Of a stretch of 47,996 nucleotides of DNA, positions 1-11,715 are shown piece by piece (position 1 is the stretch's first letter; every line of letters starts with the position of its first letter). The position numbers were made by a program, and so were the translations under genes. A model generated the notes under the pieces. It made no database searches. It was not told where the DNA came from and worked only from the letters and a program-made list of their open reading frames with translations. The stretch is from Scenedesmus sp. ARA3 (taxonomy: Eukaryota; Chlorophyta; Chlorophyceae; Sphaeropleales; Scenedesmaceae). The stretch covers positions 88 to 48,083 of the forward strand of contig RWJK01001604.1 of NCBI GenBank assembly GCA_004335835.1, in the 5' to 3' direction.

Positions 1-855
1 TGCCCTGCATGTACATGTTCGTTTATGGGGAGATAGGGGCTGCGAGACGCCTCTGGAGTTTTCTTTTGTGGCGTCTTGTGGCTTGCTATCGAGTTCATAC
101 GATATGTGAGCTGAAAGTAGGGCGAGTGACTCACTCTCGGGTGATAGCTTGCCTTCTCCTGTAACAAGCCTCCTCTTATGCTGCTGTATCGGAACGGCCA
201 CACGGTGGGCCGCAACTGCAAAGCAACCTGCAGCTTCCAAAGCACCCAGGCAACGCCCTGCAAACCTGGTTGTCAAAGCAGCAGCGTACGTGTCTGTCAG
301 GAGCCTGGTATGCAGGACATGAGACAGCGGTGCGGCAGCCTCCAGCACTACAGCGTCGTGTTCAAGAAAAAGCGCTGCACATACAGCAAACAGCTGCACA
401 TGCGACACGTGGTTTGGCCTCCGTCTATGCTTCGTCAAGCCTGCAGCTGCAGGCTGCATGCAAGACGAACTCCTTGCAGTTATCACCGTGCATCATCGAC
501 GGCAGATCGTATCACATCACAGCAAAGCAGACAGTACAGACAGACAGCACACGTCCCTACCATTCAGTGAGACGTCCCTACCGCCACACCTGCATGCTCT
601 TCCTGTCTTGGCCAACGTTGAGGCAAAGAGTCGAGGCGCATGTGTCGTGGCTTCAACTGCCAGTAGGTGTTGTAGAGATACTGACGCTACCGTCTGCGGC
701 ATTGCAACAAGTGTTGTCCACTGGGGCGGCAGTGCTGCTTACTCAGCAGGGGCAATCGATTGCCCTGATATCAGCTGACAGTGTCAGTGGGCATTGTACA
801 TGCTGCACGGCCAGGAGGTGTTGCAGCTGCGATTTGAACAAAGATTTTTTGCTAG
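1..855. other. Upstream intergenic region
   Basis: No convincing coding sequence. The first ~165 bases are T/G-rich and contain TGTAA at 160-164, the usual poly(A) signal of chlorophycean genes, so they may be the 3' UTR end of a + strand gene lying to the left. After that the strand becomes A/C-rich, as expected of promoter and leader DNA. Open frames here lack the G/C-ending codon bias of the real exons. Confidence 0.45.
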
Positions 856-863
856 TATAAATA
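856..863 (+). promoter_or_regulatory. Candidate TATA box of the thioredoxin gene
   Basis: TATAAATA stands in an otherwise GC-rich region, about 380 bp before the thioredoxin start codon. A start site ~30 bp downstream would give an A/C-rich leader of roughly 350 nt, in keeping with the cytosine- and adenine-rich sequence just before the ATG. Position and motif only; no transcript evidence. Confidence 0.3.
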
Positions 864-1245
864 AAGTTGAACGAGGACGTCACCAGGCTGCACAATCACG
901 TTCTGTGATGAAGGCCATCCATGCAGCAGCTCACAGCTCACTACACAGGACAGCTGGGAGGATGCCAAGCCGCTCAGCTCACACAACCTAGTAATCAACA
1001 AGCAAGATTACCTTCCAGTGACCCAGTGCCCTCGCAGGTGGCGAGATACTACCAGCCAGAAATCTGACATAACACCTGACACTCTCGGCCCTGGTTCTGA
1101 ACCTCAGGGAGTCACGGACACAGCAAGTCTGCAACGCTGAAATCATCGCTGCACTTCAGCTTCACAAATACGTCCTCCTGCCCAGCCTTCTGCGCCACTA
1201 CCCTACACACTGCACTCACACTCCCCTCAGCTCGCACACACAACC

Positions 1246-2251
1246 ATGGCTCTCGCAATGCGCCAGAGCAGTGTGGCAAAGCTCACTGTCACCAGAAGTG
1301 TGCCTGTCGTGAGGAGCAACAGGCGCCTAGTGGTCAAAGCAAGCGCAGCTGCACCCCTGAACTCTGCAGCCACTGCCGTGGCTGTTGAGACTGCAAGTGC
1401 AGTTCATGTACTCAGCAGTGAATCCTACGAGAGCTTCATTGCCTCGAACGAGCTGGTGCTCGTCGATTACTACACCGACTGGTGTGGCCCTTGCAAGGTA
1501 CGCGTGATCCGGCGTGCATTGCCTGCTTTTTGGGTTCTTGCTTGTGTGATGTCTCTCTCTTAGCACGATTCGAGCTTTCGGGCAGCCTGAGCAGAGAGCA
1601 GCACGGTGCCTTATGCGGATACTAGAGACAAACATGGCGCTATGCGCACACAGCTCGCAGCATGACTGTGGATCCAAGCTATCGTTACATTTCAGACTAA
1701 CGCCTGCTAGTGGCGCGCTGTGCTGATAGTGCACTGGCTACAGCAGTGCTACCCCACGTCAGCCAGTATCAGCGCATGCCCAAACGGCCGCAAGTTTCGC
1801 AGCAACACAGCGATTCATACCTGCAGCATTGCTGTGTCACCTCGGCACGGACTGCAGCGCACTGCCTCGCATCTCGCTCATCAGTGTCTGTGCTGCTGTA
1901 GAGCTTTTGCTGTTGCATTTTGGCCCACAGCGCTACTGTGCCACTGAGTATCCTTGCACCAGCCTTGCCTAGACACCAACAAAATGCTGCTTGCTCCAGC
2001 CTTACCACCTGCCTGCTGCTGTGCTGCAGATGATTGCGCCGCACCTGGAGGTCATGGCTCAGGAGATGCCGGCCATCAAGTTTGCCAAGCTCAACTGCAC
2101 CACGGACGCAAGCGCAAAGAAGATCGCGATGTCTCAGGGCATCAAGGCGCTGCCCACCTTCCACCTGTTCAGGGGCGGCGAGAAAGTGGGCGTGTTTGTG
2201 GGCGGCAAGCCCCAGCAGCTGAAGAAGTTCCTGCAGGAGAATACCGCGTGA
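1246..2251 (+). CDS. Chloroplast thioredoxin (f-like), 2 exons
   Basis: Exons 1246-1497 and 2030-2251; the phase-0 intron splits the gene directly after the active site. The 157-residue product has an N-terminal extension of ~50 residues rich in Ala, Ser, Val and Arg (transit peptide with a VVKASAAA stretch), then one thioredoxin fold. The redox motif WCGPCK is at residues 79-84, preceded by VDYYTD, and the cis-proline lies in KALPTF. A third cysteine in the KLNC strand corresponds to the extra Cys of thioredoxin f, and the YTxWCGPCK context is also f-like, so an f-type is likelier than m, x, y or z, though an orphan algal type is possible. Known role of f-type: stromal, reduced by ferredoxin-thioredoxin reductase, activates Calvin-Benson enzymes. 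The ATG follows an A/C-rich leader (ACACAACCATGG). The mature length is normal. Confidence 0.92.
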
Positions 2252-4560
2252 GCTGCGGCATGCAGAGGGTCTTCCCTGTGCGGACACAGCGGAGTTTTCA
2301 GTGCTGCAGTTGTGGACTTATGAGGCAAGACGCATAGCTGTGGCATGTCATGAGGTTCGCTTTGTCCTGTGTGGATTCAGGAGACAGCATGCCGCCAGCT
2401 TTTTCCATGTGTGGGTACAGGAGAGCTTTCAGTGCAACTGTTGCGGGTCTATGAGAAGAATCACGCATACTGAAGCCGTTGTGCAGTGTGCTGCTTCACA
2501 TGTTGTGAGGGTAGGAGGATGGGCGGCTGGACAGCTGAGTCAGCTGTTGATTCGAGCAGCCGGCTACGGAACAATCCAGCTGCTTGGTGTTGCTGGCGGT
2601 GGCTGCAGCATATACGCAGCTGGACCATTGAGTGTTGTGTGATGCTTGGACACAGTAACAGCTTGCTCATGTGTGTGCCCATACTGGCAGCCGTGCCTGG
2701 CTGCTGGTTGTACGGCAGCTTTCGCCAACAACTGACTGAGCTTGTATGCACGGCTTGTGCAGCAGGGGAGCTGCTTTTTGTGCCCAGCCTGCGGCAGCGC
2801 CGCCTGCCTGGGTTGAATCAGTGTGTACCATACCTGATGTGCATATGCTGACTATCGCAGTACTGAAAGATCGCAGCAGTGCACGTGTCTCGTAACTCTC
2901 GCCATGACGGTGCACATATGTGCTGTTTAGGCGTGACACTCAGTCTAGGTCAGGGGACAGGCGCGTTGCTGTGCCCCGTAGCTACTTTTTTGTCTCCAGT
3001 GGTGCAGTGCTGTTGCTCAGAGGCGTTCAGTTCTGCACGGCACGGTGCTGCGCAGGCTATTTTTCCTGCAAGGCGGGCAGGCACACACATGCCTGCAGCG
3101 CTGTTGTTTGGTTGCTTCTTTGTACAGAAGGCGCACTCAGTTTTCGGGTTAGAGTATAGGGAGACCTTTACTTGCCATGGAGTACACACATGTATGTGTA
3201 CAGCAGCAGCAGCAGCAGCTGGCTGTTGCCGCTGTAGCTTCCGGCATGCTTTTGATCCAAAGGACAGTGCTATCGAGCTCAAACATGGCTCGACTGCATG
3301 TTATGCGGACGTCACGTACTTGTGCTGTGGCGGTTCTTAGCCTGTACGTCTGCATCTGGGGCTGGCATTGTGGGATAGCGTCCCATCGTGTCCTGCCCTA
3401 GTGCGTACTGGTGTTTGGTTTTTGATGCTGCTTGGCTGCTGTGCTTGTGCTTTGGCTCAGCTTCCTGCAGGCTTGTGAGGTGCGGCTGTGTGACATCATC
3501 TTTTGGGTCTGCAGCCAGGGAAGCGAACTCAACACGGTTTGTACTACTAACTGCTGTGGCGTACATAGCTGTGCTCCATTGTTTGCGGCTGCGAGCTGTT
3601 TTGCCGTGTTGGTGCTGCAGCAAGTCAGCTGCAGCTGAAAAGAGTGCGCGCAGAGGTTGTGCGGGGTCTGTGCATGTCTTGTGATGTATGCTGGGATTTT
3701 GACGCTCACGTACCAGCTGTGTATGGTCTGCATGTGTTGTATGTGTACGGCTCGCATGGTGCCTTGCACTTGCAAAGTGCAGGGCTGTTGCTGGCATAGT
3801 ACAACCTTTGTTCGGCTGTGATACGTGCTTTGTATCGAGCTACAAAAGAGACACCAGCGGCGAGACTGGTTTCAGACACATGTGTTGTACGCGTGTGGGT
3901 TGAGGGGTGGCGTGTGCAGCGGTTTGGGTTGAGCAGTCGGAGTGCGGCGTGCAAGTGCGGCGGTGCATACTTTTGAGCTGCGAAACAGACAGCGACATCA
4001 GGTCAGCGAGCGTCGTCGGTGCTCAGAGCTTTCTTTGAGGGTGGTGCGGGTCTGTAAGTACAAGGAGGGTGAGGAGCAATGAACTTGGCTACTGACGTGG
4101 CATGGTGCTGCCCATGTGCCCAGATGAACTTGGCAGCTGCTTGTGTGCGCAATGCGTGCATGCTTCTGCAGTGTATGTACAACACACACTTGGGTGGTGC
4201 CCTTATGGGTGTGCCTCTTGGCTGGGTGTGCCGCTGTGTGAGGTGTACCTTCTCACGTGCATACAATGAAGCTGCTGTAGTGCTACGTTTGTGCTGGCAC
4301 AGAACACAGATCCACTTACATTATGTGTGGCTTTTGCTCATTACATTGCTATGGCGGTGGTAGTTGCAGAGCATCCTGGTGTGTAGCGACAGCTGAGCTA
4401 CTGACATGTGCATGCGTGCAGGAGGAGGTTGCATGTCGTGTGTGGGGTTTTGGTGAATGCATGGCTTGAGACGATTGGTTGCGTCTGTGAACCTGCTTGA
4501 ACACGTTTGTAACATTTGTGAACAACCTTTTCATGGTGATCCAGCTGGTGTGACAGGCTC
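2252..4560 (+). other. Long T/G-rich 3' UTR of the thioredoxin gene
   Basis: No coding signal. The + strand is T/G-rich from the stop codon to about 4520, then turns A/C-rich, which I read as the end of this transcript and the start of the leader of the next gene. It contains a decayed tandem duplication: a segment near 2295-2340 recurs near 2425-2472 (shared TTTCAGTGC and a TATGAG...CGCATA-like core, spacing ~130 bp). Potential poly(A) signals TGTAA occur at 4053-4057 and 4508-4512. Confidence 0.45.
4508..4512 (+). terminator. Candidate poly(A) signal TGTAA, thioredoxin gene
   Basis: TGTAA occurs just where the strand composition switches from T/G-rich (3' UTR-like) to A/C-rich (leader-like). 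Using it would give a ~2.2 kb 3' UTR. The alternative is TGTAA at 4053-4057. Confidence 0.4.
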
Positions 4561-5004
4561 CTGGTGACAGAGCCGCAGCTTGCGCTGCTGACTCAGCTAA
4601 GCAGCAATGCAGTCATGCAACAAGAGATGGCACATCATGCACAGGACAAACTGAGTGAGCGCAGCCATCCACGTATCCTCAGCTTGACTCTGTACACTGA
4701 ACATGCTGCCTGGCTCAAAGAGCACAGCTCAGAAGGAGTCCTTCTGAAGGACTGCACCCCACCTGTCATAACAAGCCCTGGTTGGTGGCGGGAACGTCGC
4801 GGCTCTGCAAAGTGACGTAAGATTGCTGCAGCACGAGAGTGCAAGCGGTTTCAACCGATACACGGGCCAGAAGCACGCAAAGCGCCTGCGTGTCTGTTTC
4901 AACAGTAGTCGTCCTGGTCTCTCTGATGCGCTGTGCCGCCCTTGAAAGCTGATCACGGCATACGTGACGCTAATCTAGGCCTGTTAGTAAGTTCCGAGAA
5001 CAGG

Positions 5005-8000
5005 ATGGGTGATCGGGGGCGCCGAGAGCCCACCCTGGGCAAACGTGGGCCACCTTTCTTTGACCAGGTGGGCAATGAGCCTTGCTTACTGAACGTCATC
5101 ATCAAGCAAGCATGGCAGGCTGTTTTAAAGCCGGATTCTGTTGCTGCGGCTGCTACTGCAGGAGAGGGGTGGCAGGGACAGGGGCCCTTCTGATGGCCTG
5201 CTGCACTTTCGCATGCTGGTGCCAGCAAAGAAGGCTGGCTGCGTTATTGGCAAGGTAATGTAGCGGGATCTGGCCAGTTGAGCCAGCTGCAGGCAGCTAC
5301 TGGGTGCATCAGTAGAAGCTGCGCTGTCACAGCAGCAAGCATATTCAGCAGCAGCGACGCCCCAGCACACAACATCCTGCTGATTGCATGGTTGAAGCAG
5401 AGCACTGACCTGCTTCTCCTGCCGACCAAGCATTCAACAGAGCTAAACTGTCCCGTGAGTGATGCCTGTGGCAGCTGCTGCTTCATGTCCCTGCTGTTCA
5501 ACAGTGTCTTGTGCTGTGCCGGTGCTGCTGCAATGGCAGGGTGGCGACTTCATCCAAATGACCAAGAGTGTGACAGGCGCCAAGGTTGGCGTAGACAAGC
5601 CTGTAGGGGGCTCTGAGGAGCGGCTGGTGCACGTGCAGGGCACGGACGAGTGAGTGGGCTGCAGCGAAGCAGCAGTTCTGTACTGCCAGTACAGCAGCAG
5701 GAGTGTGGCAGCAGCAGTACAGCAGCAGGAATGTAACGGCAAAAGCACAGCAGTGACGCTCAGGTGGAGGAGCATAGGAGGGCGAGGAACACAAAATGGC
5801 ATCATTTCAGGGATGTCCTGCAAGCATCACAAGCCAGCAGCAGCAGCGCGCTGGATTAGCAGCTGCCGTGCTTTAAGCTCGCACCACGCCTGCAACTACT
5901 CTCAGCTGTACCATGCATCACACAATCCGCAGATCTAGAGCCGCAGCTTACAGCTAAGTTCACAACGTCAAACACGCCTTGATGTTGTTTGTCTCCGACA
6001 TCACTGTATTCTTATACAATGAAATGCCCATGTTTACCGCACTGCAGCCCTGTTGCGGTCGAGCCGTGCATCCAGCTTGCGGTGATGCGCACAGCGGAGC
6101 CTATCATCACAGTGCCTTGCTGCTGACACGCCAATGCGTGTCTCTTTCTGTCGCCGCACTGCAGCCCTGGTGCGGCCGAGCCGCGCATCCAGCTGGCGGT
6201 GATACTCGCAGCAGAGCGCATCATCACAACGCCTTCCTGCTGACGCACCATTGCCTGTCTCTTTCTATCCCTGCACTGCAGCCCTGGCGCGGCCGAGCCG
6301 CGCATCCAGCTGGCAGTGATGCGCACAGCGGAGCGCATCATCGGGGATGAATCCCCGGACAGCCAGCTCAAGCTGCCGCACAAGGCCAGCCTGCGCATGC
6401 TGCTGTTCAAGTTCCAGATCGGCGCAGTCATGGGCAAGAAAGGCGCCACGATCAACGAGATCAGGAATAAAAGCGGCGCCACGGTCAAGCTGACGACGCC
6501 GCAGCCGGGCGCGCCGATTGTGCCGGCCGCAGAGAGGGACGACGAGCTCATCACGGTGCGTGCAGTGTTGTTGTTTTCGTCCGTGTCGTTTGGTGCTGTT
6601 GTGTGTTTGTTGTTGGGGTGGTGCTGTGTGCTGCGCAGGATCCTGCCATGCGGCGAGCGGGCGAACGAGCTCATCACGGTGCGTGCATGCCTGTTGTTTG
6701 TTTGTTTCATTGCTGCTGCTGCTGCTGCTGTGTGCGTAGAAGATGGGGAGCAGCAGAGCAAGTGGAGCAGCCTCAGCGTGCTCTGCTGTGTCACATCGTT
6801 GATTGCTCTTTCCTGTTGCCTCTGCCACCTTTCCCCCGCCTTCACTCCTGCAGGTGTCTGGCACGTCTCAGCAGCTGCTCGAGACACTGCGCATGATCAC
6901 TGACAAGCTGAGGGCAGTGCTTGCGCTTCAACCTTTTACTTGCGCTGTCCCTGCCTGCATGGTCTTACTGTGTACTCCTGCAGGTGTCTGGCACGTCTCA
7001 GCAGCTGCTGGAGGCACTGCGCATGATCACTGACAAGCTGAGGGCAGTGCTGGGAGGTGGCAGCGGCAGCGGCGACAGGGACAGAGCGCCGGGCGGGGAG
7101 CGGGGCATGATGATGGAGCGGCCAGGAGACAGCAACAACAAGCGGCCGCGGGGGGCTGAGCCGGATGACAGGCGCAGGGGCGGGCCAGGTAGGTGGTGAG
7201 CGTCAGGATCCTACAATGTTTGTATCATATCATGTTGAGGTGTTTTTGGGGCGGTGTTCTGCAGGGCTGACTGGAAGCTGTGCTAGCCTGTGTGCTGTGC
7301 TGCCCACATGGCAGCCCAGCAAGCATTTTGCTGGATGTGTGTCCTGTGCCGTGCACCAACACAGCAGCAACATCCCATTGCATCACACCTGCTCACACTG
7401 TTCGCCTGCTGCTGCTGCTGCTGCTGCTCTGCTACTATCACACCTCACACAAGCAGGCATGGGCCCTGGAGGCCCCGGCGGCCCCCCGCCAGACCGCTAC
7501 GGCCCTCCCGGCGGCCCAGGCATGGCCGGCCCACCGCCCATGACCCACCACCCGCTTGCAGGACAGCATGCCGGCCCGCCGGGCCCTGCAGGAGGCCCAC
7601 CATCCGGGCCCCTGGGGGCGCTGCCGGGCCCTGGCGGCAGCCACAGCAATGTGATCGCAATGTCGCTGCCGCCGGCGGCTCGTGGTGTGCTGGCAAATAA
7701 CGACAGCGTGAAGACGGAGGGGCTGGCTGGCATGGTGACTGTGGAGTACCGGGTGCTGGTGCCGGTCAAGCGCAGCGGCGTCATCCTGGGCGGCAGGGGC
7801 GGGGTGAGTATGACTGGGATTTGACTTTTGACGGCAGGGGTGGTTGTTAGAACAACGTACGCTATCTGCCTTAGGCTGCTGTTGTGGGTTGGTGTCTGTT
7901 GAAAGCGTAAGCGCCTGTGACATGTGTGTGCTTGTGTTGTTGCGCATCGTGCTGCTGCTGGCACAGCATCAGAACAAGTAGCACCTGATCTCACAAGCGC

Positions 8001-11000
8001 CTGTTGTTGCCACTGCCTGCCTGCTCCTGTTGACGCTGCTGCTGCTGCTGCTGCTGCCGCCAGATGATCCAGGACATCCGCAACCGCACTGGTGCGCGCG
8101 TGAACCTCTTTGACGAGGAGAAGGGCTGCGCGGAGCGCATCCTGCAGGTGCGTGGCGGCTAGTGTTCTGTTTCTGCAGTAAAGACATACTGTGCGTGCTA
8201 CTGTTCTTGATTTTGGTTGGGTCTGGTTGGATCTGATTGACGCGGAGCAGGGTTGCGCGGAGCGCATCCTGCAGGTGTGTGGCGGCTAAGGCACTTCTTT
8301 CAGCAGCAAAGACAAGTATAGCGTGTGTGCTGATGCTCTTTTTGAACCAGGTTTGGTGNGGGGGGGGGTTCTTTGACGAGGAGAAGGGCTGCGCGGAGCG
8401 CATCCTGCAGGTATGCAAGACCATACAGCGCTCGAGTGTTGCAGCAAAGACATCATGCGTATGTGCTGGTGTTTGTCTGAAATTGGTTGGAGTCTATTTG
8501 ATGAGAAGAAGGGCTGCATGGAGCGCACCCTGCATGTATGTGGCGGCCAGTAGTCTACACAGCATGACTCGATGCATCGCAAACAACATCATGCGAGTGT
8601 TATTTATATGTGCCATGCGTGTGTGCGACGCGTGTGTGCCACAACTGCACCTCAACAGACACACATGCAACACTGTGGCTTTGGCACTCTTTTTGCCGCA
8701 GGTGCTGTCCACTGAGGACGTGCAGGAGCAGCGCTGCCCCGCCTTTGATGCGGCAAAGGACTGCATCCACCCCTCCCTCTTGTCACCCACTGTTGCCAAC
8801 CTGCGCTCTATGTAATTACCGCAGGTGCTGTCAACCGAAGACGTGCAGGAGCAGCGCTGCGCGGCCTTTGATGCGGCAATGGACTGCATCCACGCGCTGC
8901 TGCGGGACGAGCCTGAGCCCGACTCCTCTCACTCTGCGTCCCTTTTAGGTGTCACTCTGTTGTGTGGCCGCAGGTGCTGTCCACGGAGGACGTGCAGGAG
9001 CAGCGCTGCGCCGCCTTTGATGCGGCAATGGACTGCATCCACGCGCTGCTGCGGGACGAGCCTGAGCCCATGGGCACGGTGCGGCTGATCCTGCCTCACG
9101 GCCAGGTCGGAGCCATCATGGGCAAGGCAGGCTCCACCATCAAGTGGGTTTGTGATGTTTTGTTTCTTTGAGTTTGTTTACATTGGCACATACCATCTAG
9201 ACAGGGTTGGGATGAAGTGTCACGCAAGAGCTGGGCTGAGCTGCAGCCAGTGTACGGAATTGCTCCTACCCACAGGCTACCTGCAGGGAGCTGCGCAGCG
9301 GACGCGTCTGTTCGGTGCTGGTGCTGTGCTGCAGGCTTTGGTGTAGCTCACCTGCTGCTGCTGCTGCTGCTGCTGCCTGCAGGGAGCTGCGCAGCGTGTC
9401 TGGCTGCACCGTGCACCTGAGCGCGTACCCCGACGTGCCGCGCTGCGTGAAGAAGGGAGAGGAGGTGAGAGGTGGATGAATGGAGTGGTGGATTGGACGG
9501 ATTTGCAAATGTTGTTGATGATGTACTTGCCGTGTGTGGTCAGCTGCACTGTCACAAAGCAGTTGCTGACGGGTTTGCTGTGACCTGGATCTTGGAGCGC
9601 AGCAACAACATGCAGCAGGAGCTCTGCACTCATGTCTGTCTGGCAGCGTACACTGCCTCTGCTGCAACCTGTTTCTGCCCTCGCATATGACCGTTTGCTG
9701 GCCGTCACAGGTGATGGAGATCCGCGGCCCTCGTGATGCAGCCATGCTGGCCTCCCACATTGCCCTGGTGGCCATTCGCGGCAACATGGCACGCGGGCAG
9801 CTCATCTACGGCTACTCCCTGCCACCCAACGCGCCGCCACCCACGCCGCGCGGCCCACCAGGCGGTGGGCCGCCGGCGGCTATGCCTCCTGCAGGCCCTG
9901 GCGGGCCGCCGATCGGCGCTGTGCATGGTGGGCCGCCTGGTGGGCCGTACGCTGCTGCTGCTGCTGCTCCTGGGGGTGGTCTGCCTCCACAAGGTGCTGG
10001 GTATGGGGGCGGGTACGGCGGGCCTGCAGGGCCTGCAGGGCCCGGTTCTGCTGATGGTAGGTATGGCGCGCCGCCGCCACAGCAGCAGTACGGGGCACCT
10101 CCCGGGCCTGATCCGCGCATGCAGCAGCAGCAGCAGCCGCTGCAGGCGAGCGGGCGGGGCTCCCGCTGGGACTCTGATGCTCGGGGCAATGCGCCTGGGC
10201 ACCAGCAGCAGCAGCAGGTGCTGCAGCAGCCGCCGCCCCAGCAGCAGCAGCAGCAGCAGATGCAAATGCAGCACCCGGGCATGGCTCCTCCGCCTGGTGC
10301 TGCTGTGGTTGCTGGGCAGGCGCCGATGCCAGGTCAAGTGATCTACTCTGACGGCAGTGCTGCTCCACCTCAGCAGCACCAGGTGCAGTATGTGCAGGGG
10401 CCTCCGCCATCACAGCAGCAGCAGCAAGTGCAGGGCTTGCCGCCGCCTCCGCAGCAGCAGCAGCAGCAGCCTCAGGTGCAGTATGTGCAGGGCCCTCCCC
10501 CGCAGGGTGTGCAGGTGGTGTATACACAGCAGGCACCTGCTCCTGGAAGCTACACTGCCGCACCGCAGCAGCAGCAGCAGGTGGTGCACACTCCGCAGCA
10601 GCAGCAGCCGCAGCAGCAGCAAGCGGTGGAGTATGCGACCTCATACGTGCAGCAGCAGCAGCCGCCACAGCAGCAGCAGCAGCAGCCTGTGCAGGTAGTG
10701 TATACGAGCTCTGCACCTCCTGGCACGCAAACCCAATACGTTGATCAGCAGCAACCGCAGTACGTGCAGCAGCAGCAGCCTGCGCAGCAGCTGCTCTCCA
10801 GCGCGCCTCCTCAACAGCAGCAGCAGCCGCCGCAGCAGCAGGTGACTTACATCTATGCGCAGGCTCCTCCTGCTGCTGCTGCTGCTGCTGCTGCCGCTCC
10901 CAACAGCTCCGGCCCAGGTAGCACCTCAGGCTATGGAGGGCTTGCCACTCTTGTGGGTGCTGCGCCCGCACTTGCAGCGCCTGTGGCGGCGCCTGTGCCT

Positions 11001-11715
11001 GTGCCTGCTGCTGTTGCCCCGCCGCCGCCGAAAGCGCGTGTGCTACTGACACAGGAGCAGGTCACCCGGCTGCGGCTAGATGACAAGAACCAGTGCCTGC
11101 AGCTGTCTGCGGTAGGTTGCTGCTGGGCCTACTCACTTGCACTCCAGCCAGGACACTGCCTGGGCTGCCTGCTGAACTGCTGCAACTGAGTGTGGAGTGC
11201 TGCCTGGTTGAAATTTGCTGTAGCTGAGCGCAGGCTGGGCAAGCACCTCACAGCCGTCTGCATGAAAGCCTGTGCCCTAGGCTGCAGCTGCATCAGACTT
11301 GCAGCAGCAGTCTACTGCTGATCGCTCTGCCACAGCTGCCGCTACAGCAACCTGCACATGCATTCCTGTCACAGTACCGAGTCGAGTGCTCGTCTCGTCC
11401 CACTTGTGTTGGGCTAGCTGCTGCAGCTGCCGTGACACTGACTTGCCTCTCGCAGCCTCGTACTGCTGTTCAATTCCTGCAACCACTCACACAGCTGCTG
11501 GCGCATCTGCTGCCGGCTGCCTCCCGCTAATCCTACGCTGCATATGCCCCTTTGCATGACTGCCTCTGCCTGCCTGCCTGCAGCTGTCTGGTGCGACCAT
11601 CACTGTCTCTGATGCTGTGCTCGAGGGGGGCACGCGTGAAGTCTTACTGGCTGGCAGCGACGCGCAGTGCAACACGGCCAAGAATCTGATGGAGGCGCTG
11701 ATGCGCAGCGGATGA
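5005..11715 (+). CDS. Multi-KH-domain RNA-binding protein with Pro/Gln-rich tail, 11 exons
   Basis: Exons 5005-5067, 5162-5254, 5540-5649, 6282-6555, 6984-7188, 7457-7803, 8064-8147, 8974-9143, 9383-9464, 9711-11111, 11584-11715; all phases close, giving 986 residues. KH1 (~34-108, loop GKGG 51-54), KH2 (~126-205, GKKG 140-143), KH3 (~342-415, GGRG 360-363) and KH4 (~426-500, GKAG 442-445) are canonical GxxG type I KH folds. A fifth, at the C terminus (~921-986), has lost GxxG. Residues 22-28 are RGG-like. Between KH2 and KH3 is a Gly/Pro/Met linker, and ~505-920 is Pro/Gln-rich with many poly-Gln runs, prion-like in composition. The layout resembles plant HEN4/RCF3/PCBP-like proteins that bind single-stranded RNA in pre-mRNA processing; the target is unknown. 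The ATG at 5005 is the nearest that splices in frame; exon 1 is less certain than the rest. Confidence 0.85.
6048..6345 (+). repeat. 117-bp x3 tandem duplication of the KH exon-4 acceptor
   Basis: The 3' splice site and first ~65 bases of exon 4 are present three times. Exon-like starts are at 6048, 6165 and 6282, spaced exactly 117 bp. Each begins after CTGCAG with CCCTG and reads a related version of the KH1 end. Only the last copy continues into the full exon; the first two run into intron sequence after the CATCATCAC stretch. Confidence 0.9.
6640..6925 (+). repeat. Duplicated donor and duplicated acceptor inside KH intron 4
   Basis: The donor edge of exon 4 (ACGAGCTCATCACGGTGCGT) recurs with GT at 6679, 123 bp after the real GT at 6556. 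The acceptor edge of exon 5 also occurs early, with an exon-like start at 6854, 130 bp before the real start at 6984. That early copy ends at ~6921 without a donor, so it is a truncated pseudo-exon. Confidence 0.88.
8100..8550 (+). repeat. Four copies of the KH exon-7 3' edge and donor
   Basis: The end of exon 7 (encoding GCAERILQ) plus its donor occurs with GT at 8148 (real), 8274, 8411 and 8535, spacings 126, 137 and 124 bp. Copies 2 and 3 keep CAG|GT; copy 4 has CAT|GT. One base is unresolved (N at 8359, beside a G run) in copy 3's upstream part. Confidence 0.88.
8690..9070 (+). repeat. Three copies of the KH exon-8 acceptor and 5' part
   Basis: Exon-like starts at 8702, 8825 and 8974 each follow a CAG and encode VLSTEDVQEQRC and onward. 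Copy 1 diverges after ~76 bases and copy 2 after ~95. Only copy 3 carries the KH4 GxxG part and a donor. The first two are therefore intronic relics or alternative starts of exon 8. Confidence 0.88.
9275..9420 (+). repeat. Two copies of the KH exon-9 acceptor
   Basis: CCTGCAGGGAGCTGCGCAGC occurs with an exon-like start at 9287 and again at the real start 9383, 96 bp apart. A CTG run (about 9350-9376) separates them and forms the tract before the real site. Confidence 0.85.

Noticed and set aside
4564..4815. 83-codon + strand frame upstream of the KH gene
   Set aside because: It begins at GTG, lies in the presumed leader, has no recognisable motif and does not splice into the KH exons.
6012..6887. 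291-codon minus-strand frame
   Set aside because: Shadow of KH exons 4 region and its repeats; no start context, splice logic or recognisable motif.
9880..11052. 390-codon open frame on the minus strand
   Set aside because: It is the antisense of KH exon 10. CAG/CTG repeats are open in many frames, and the + frame joins correctly to KH exons on both sides.
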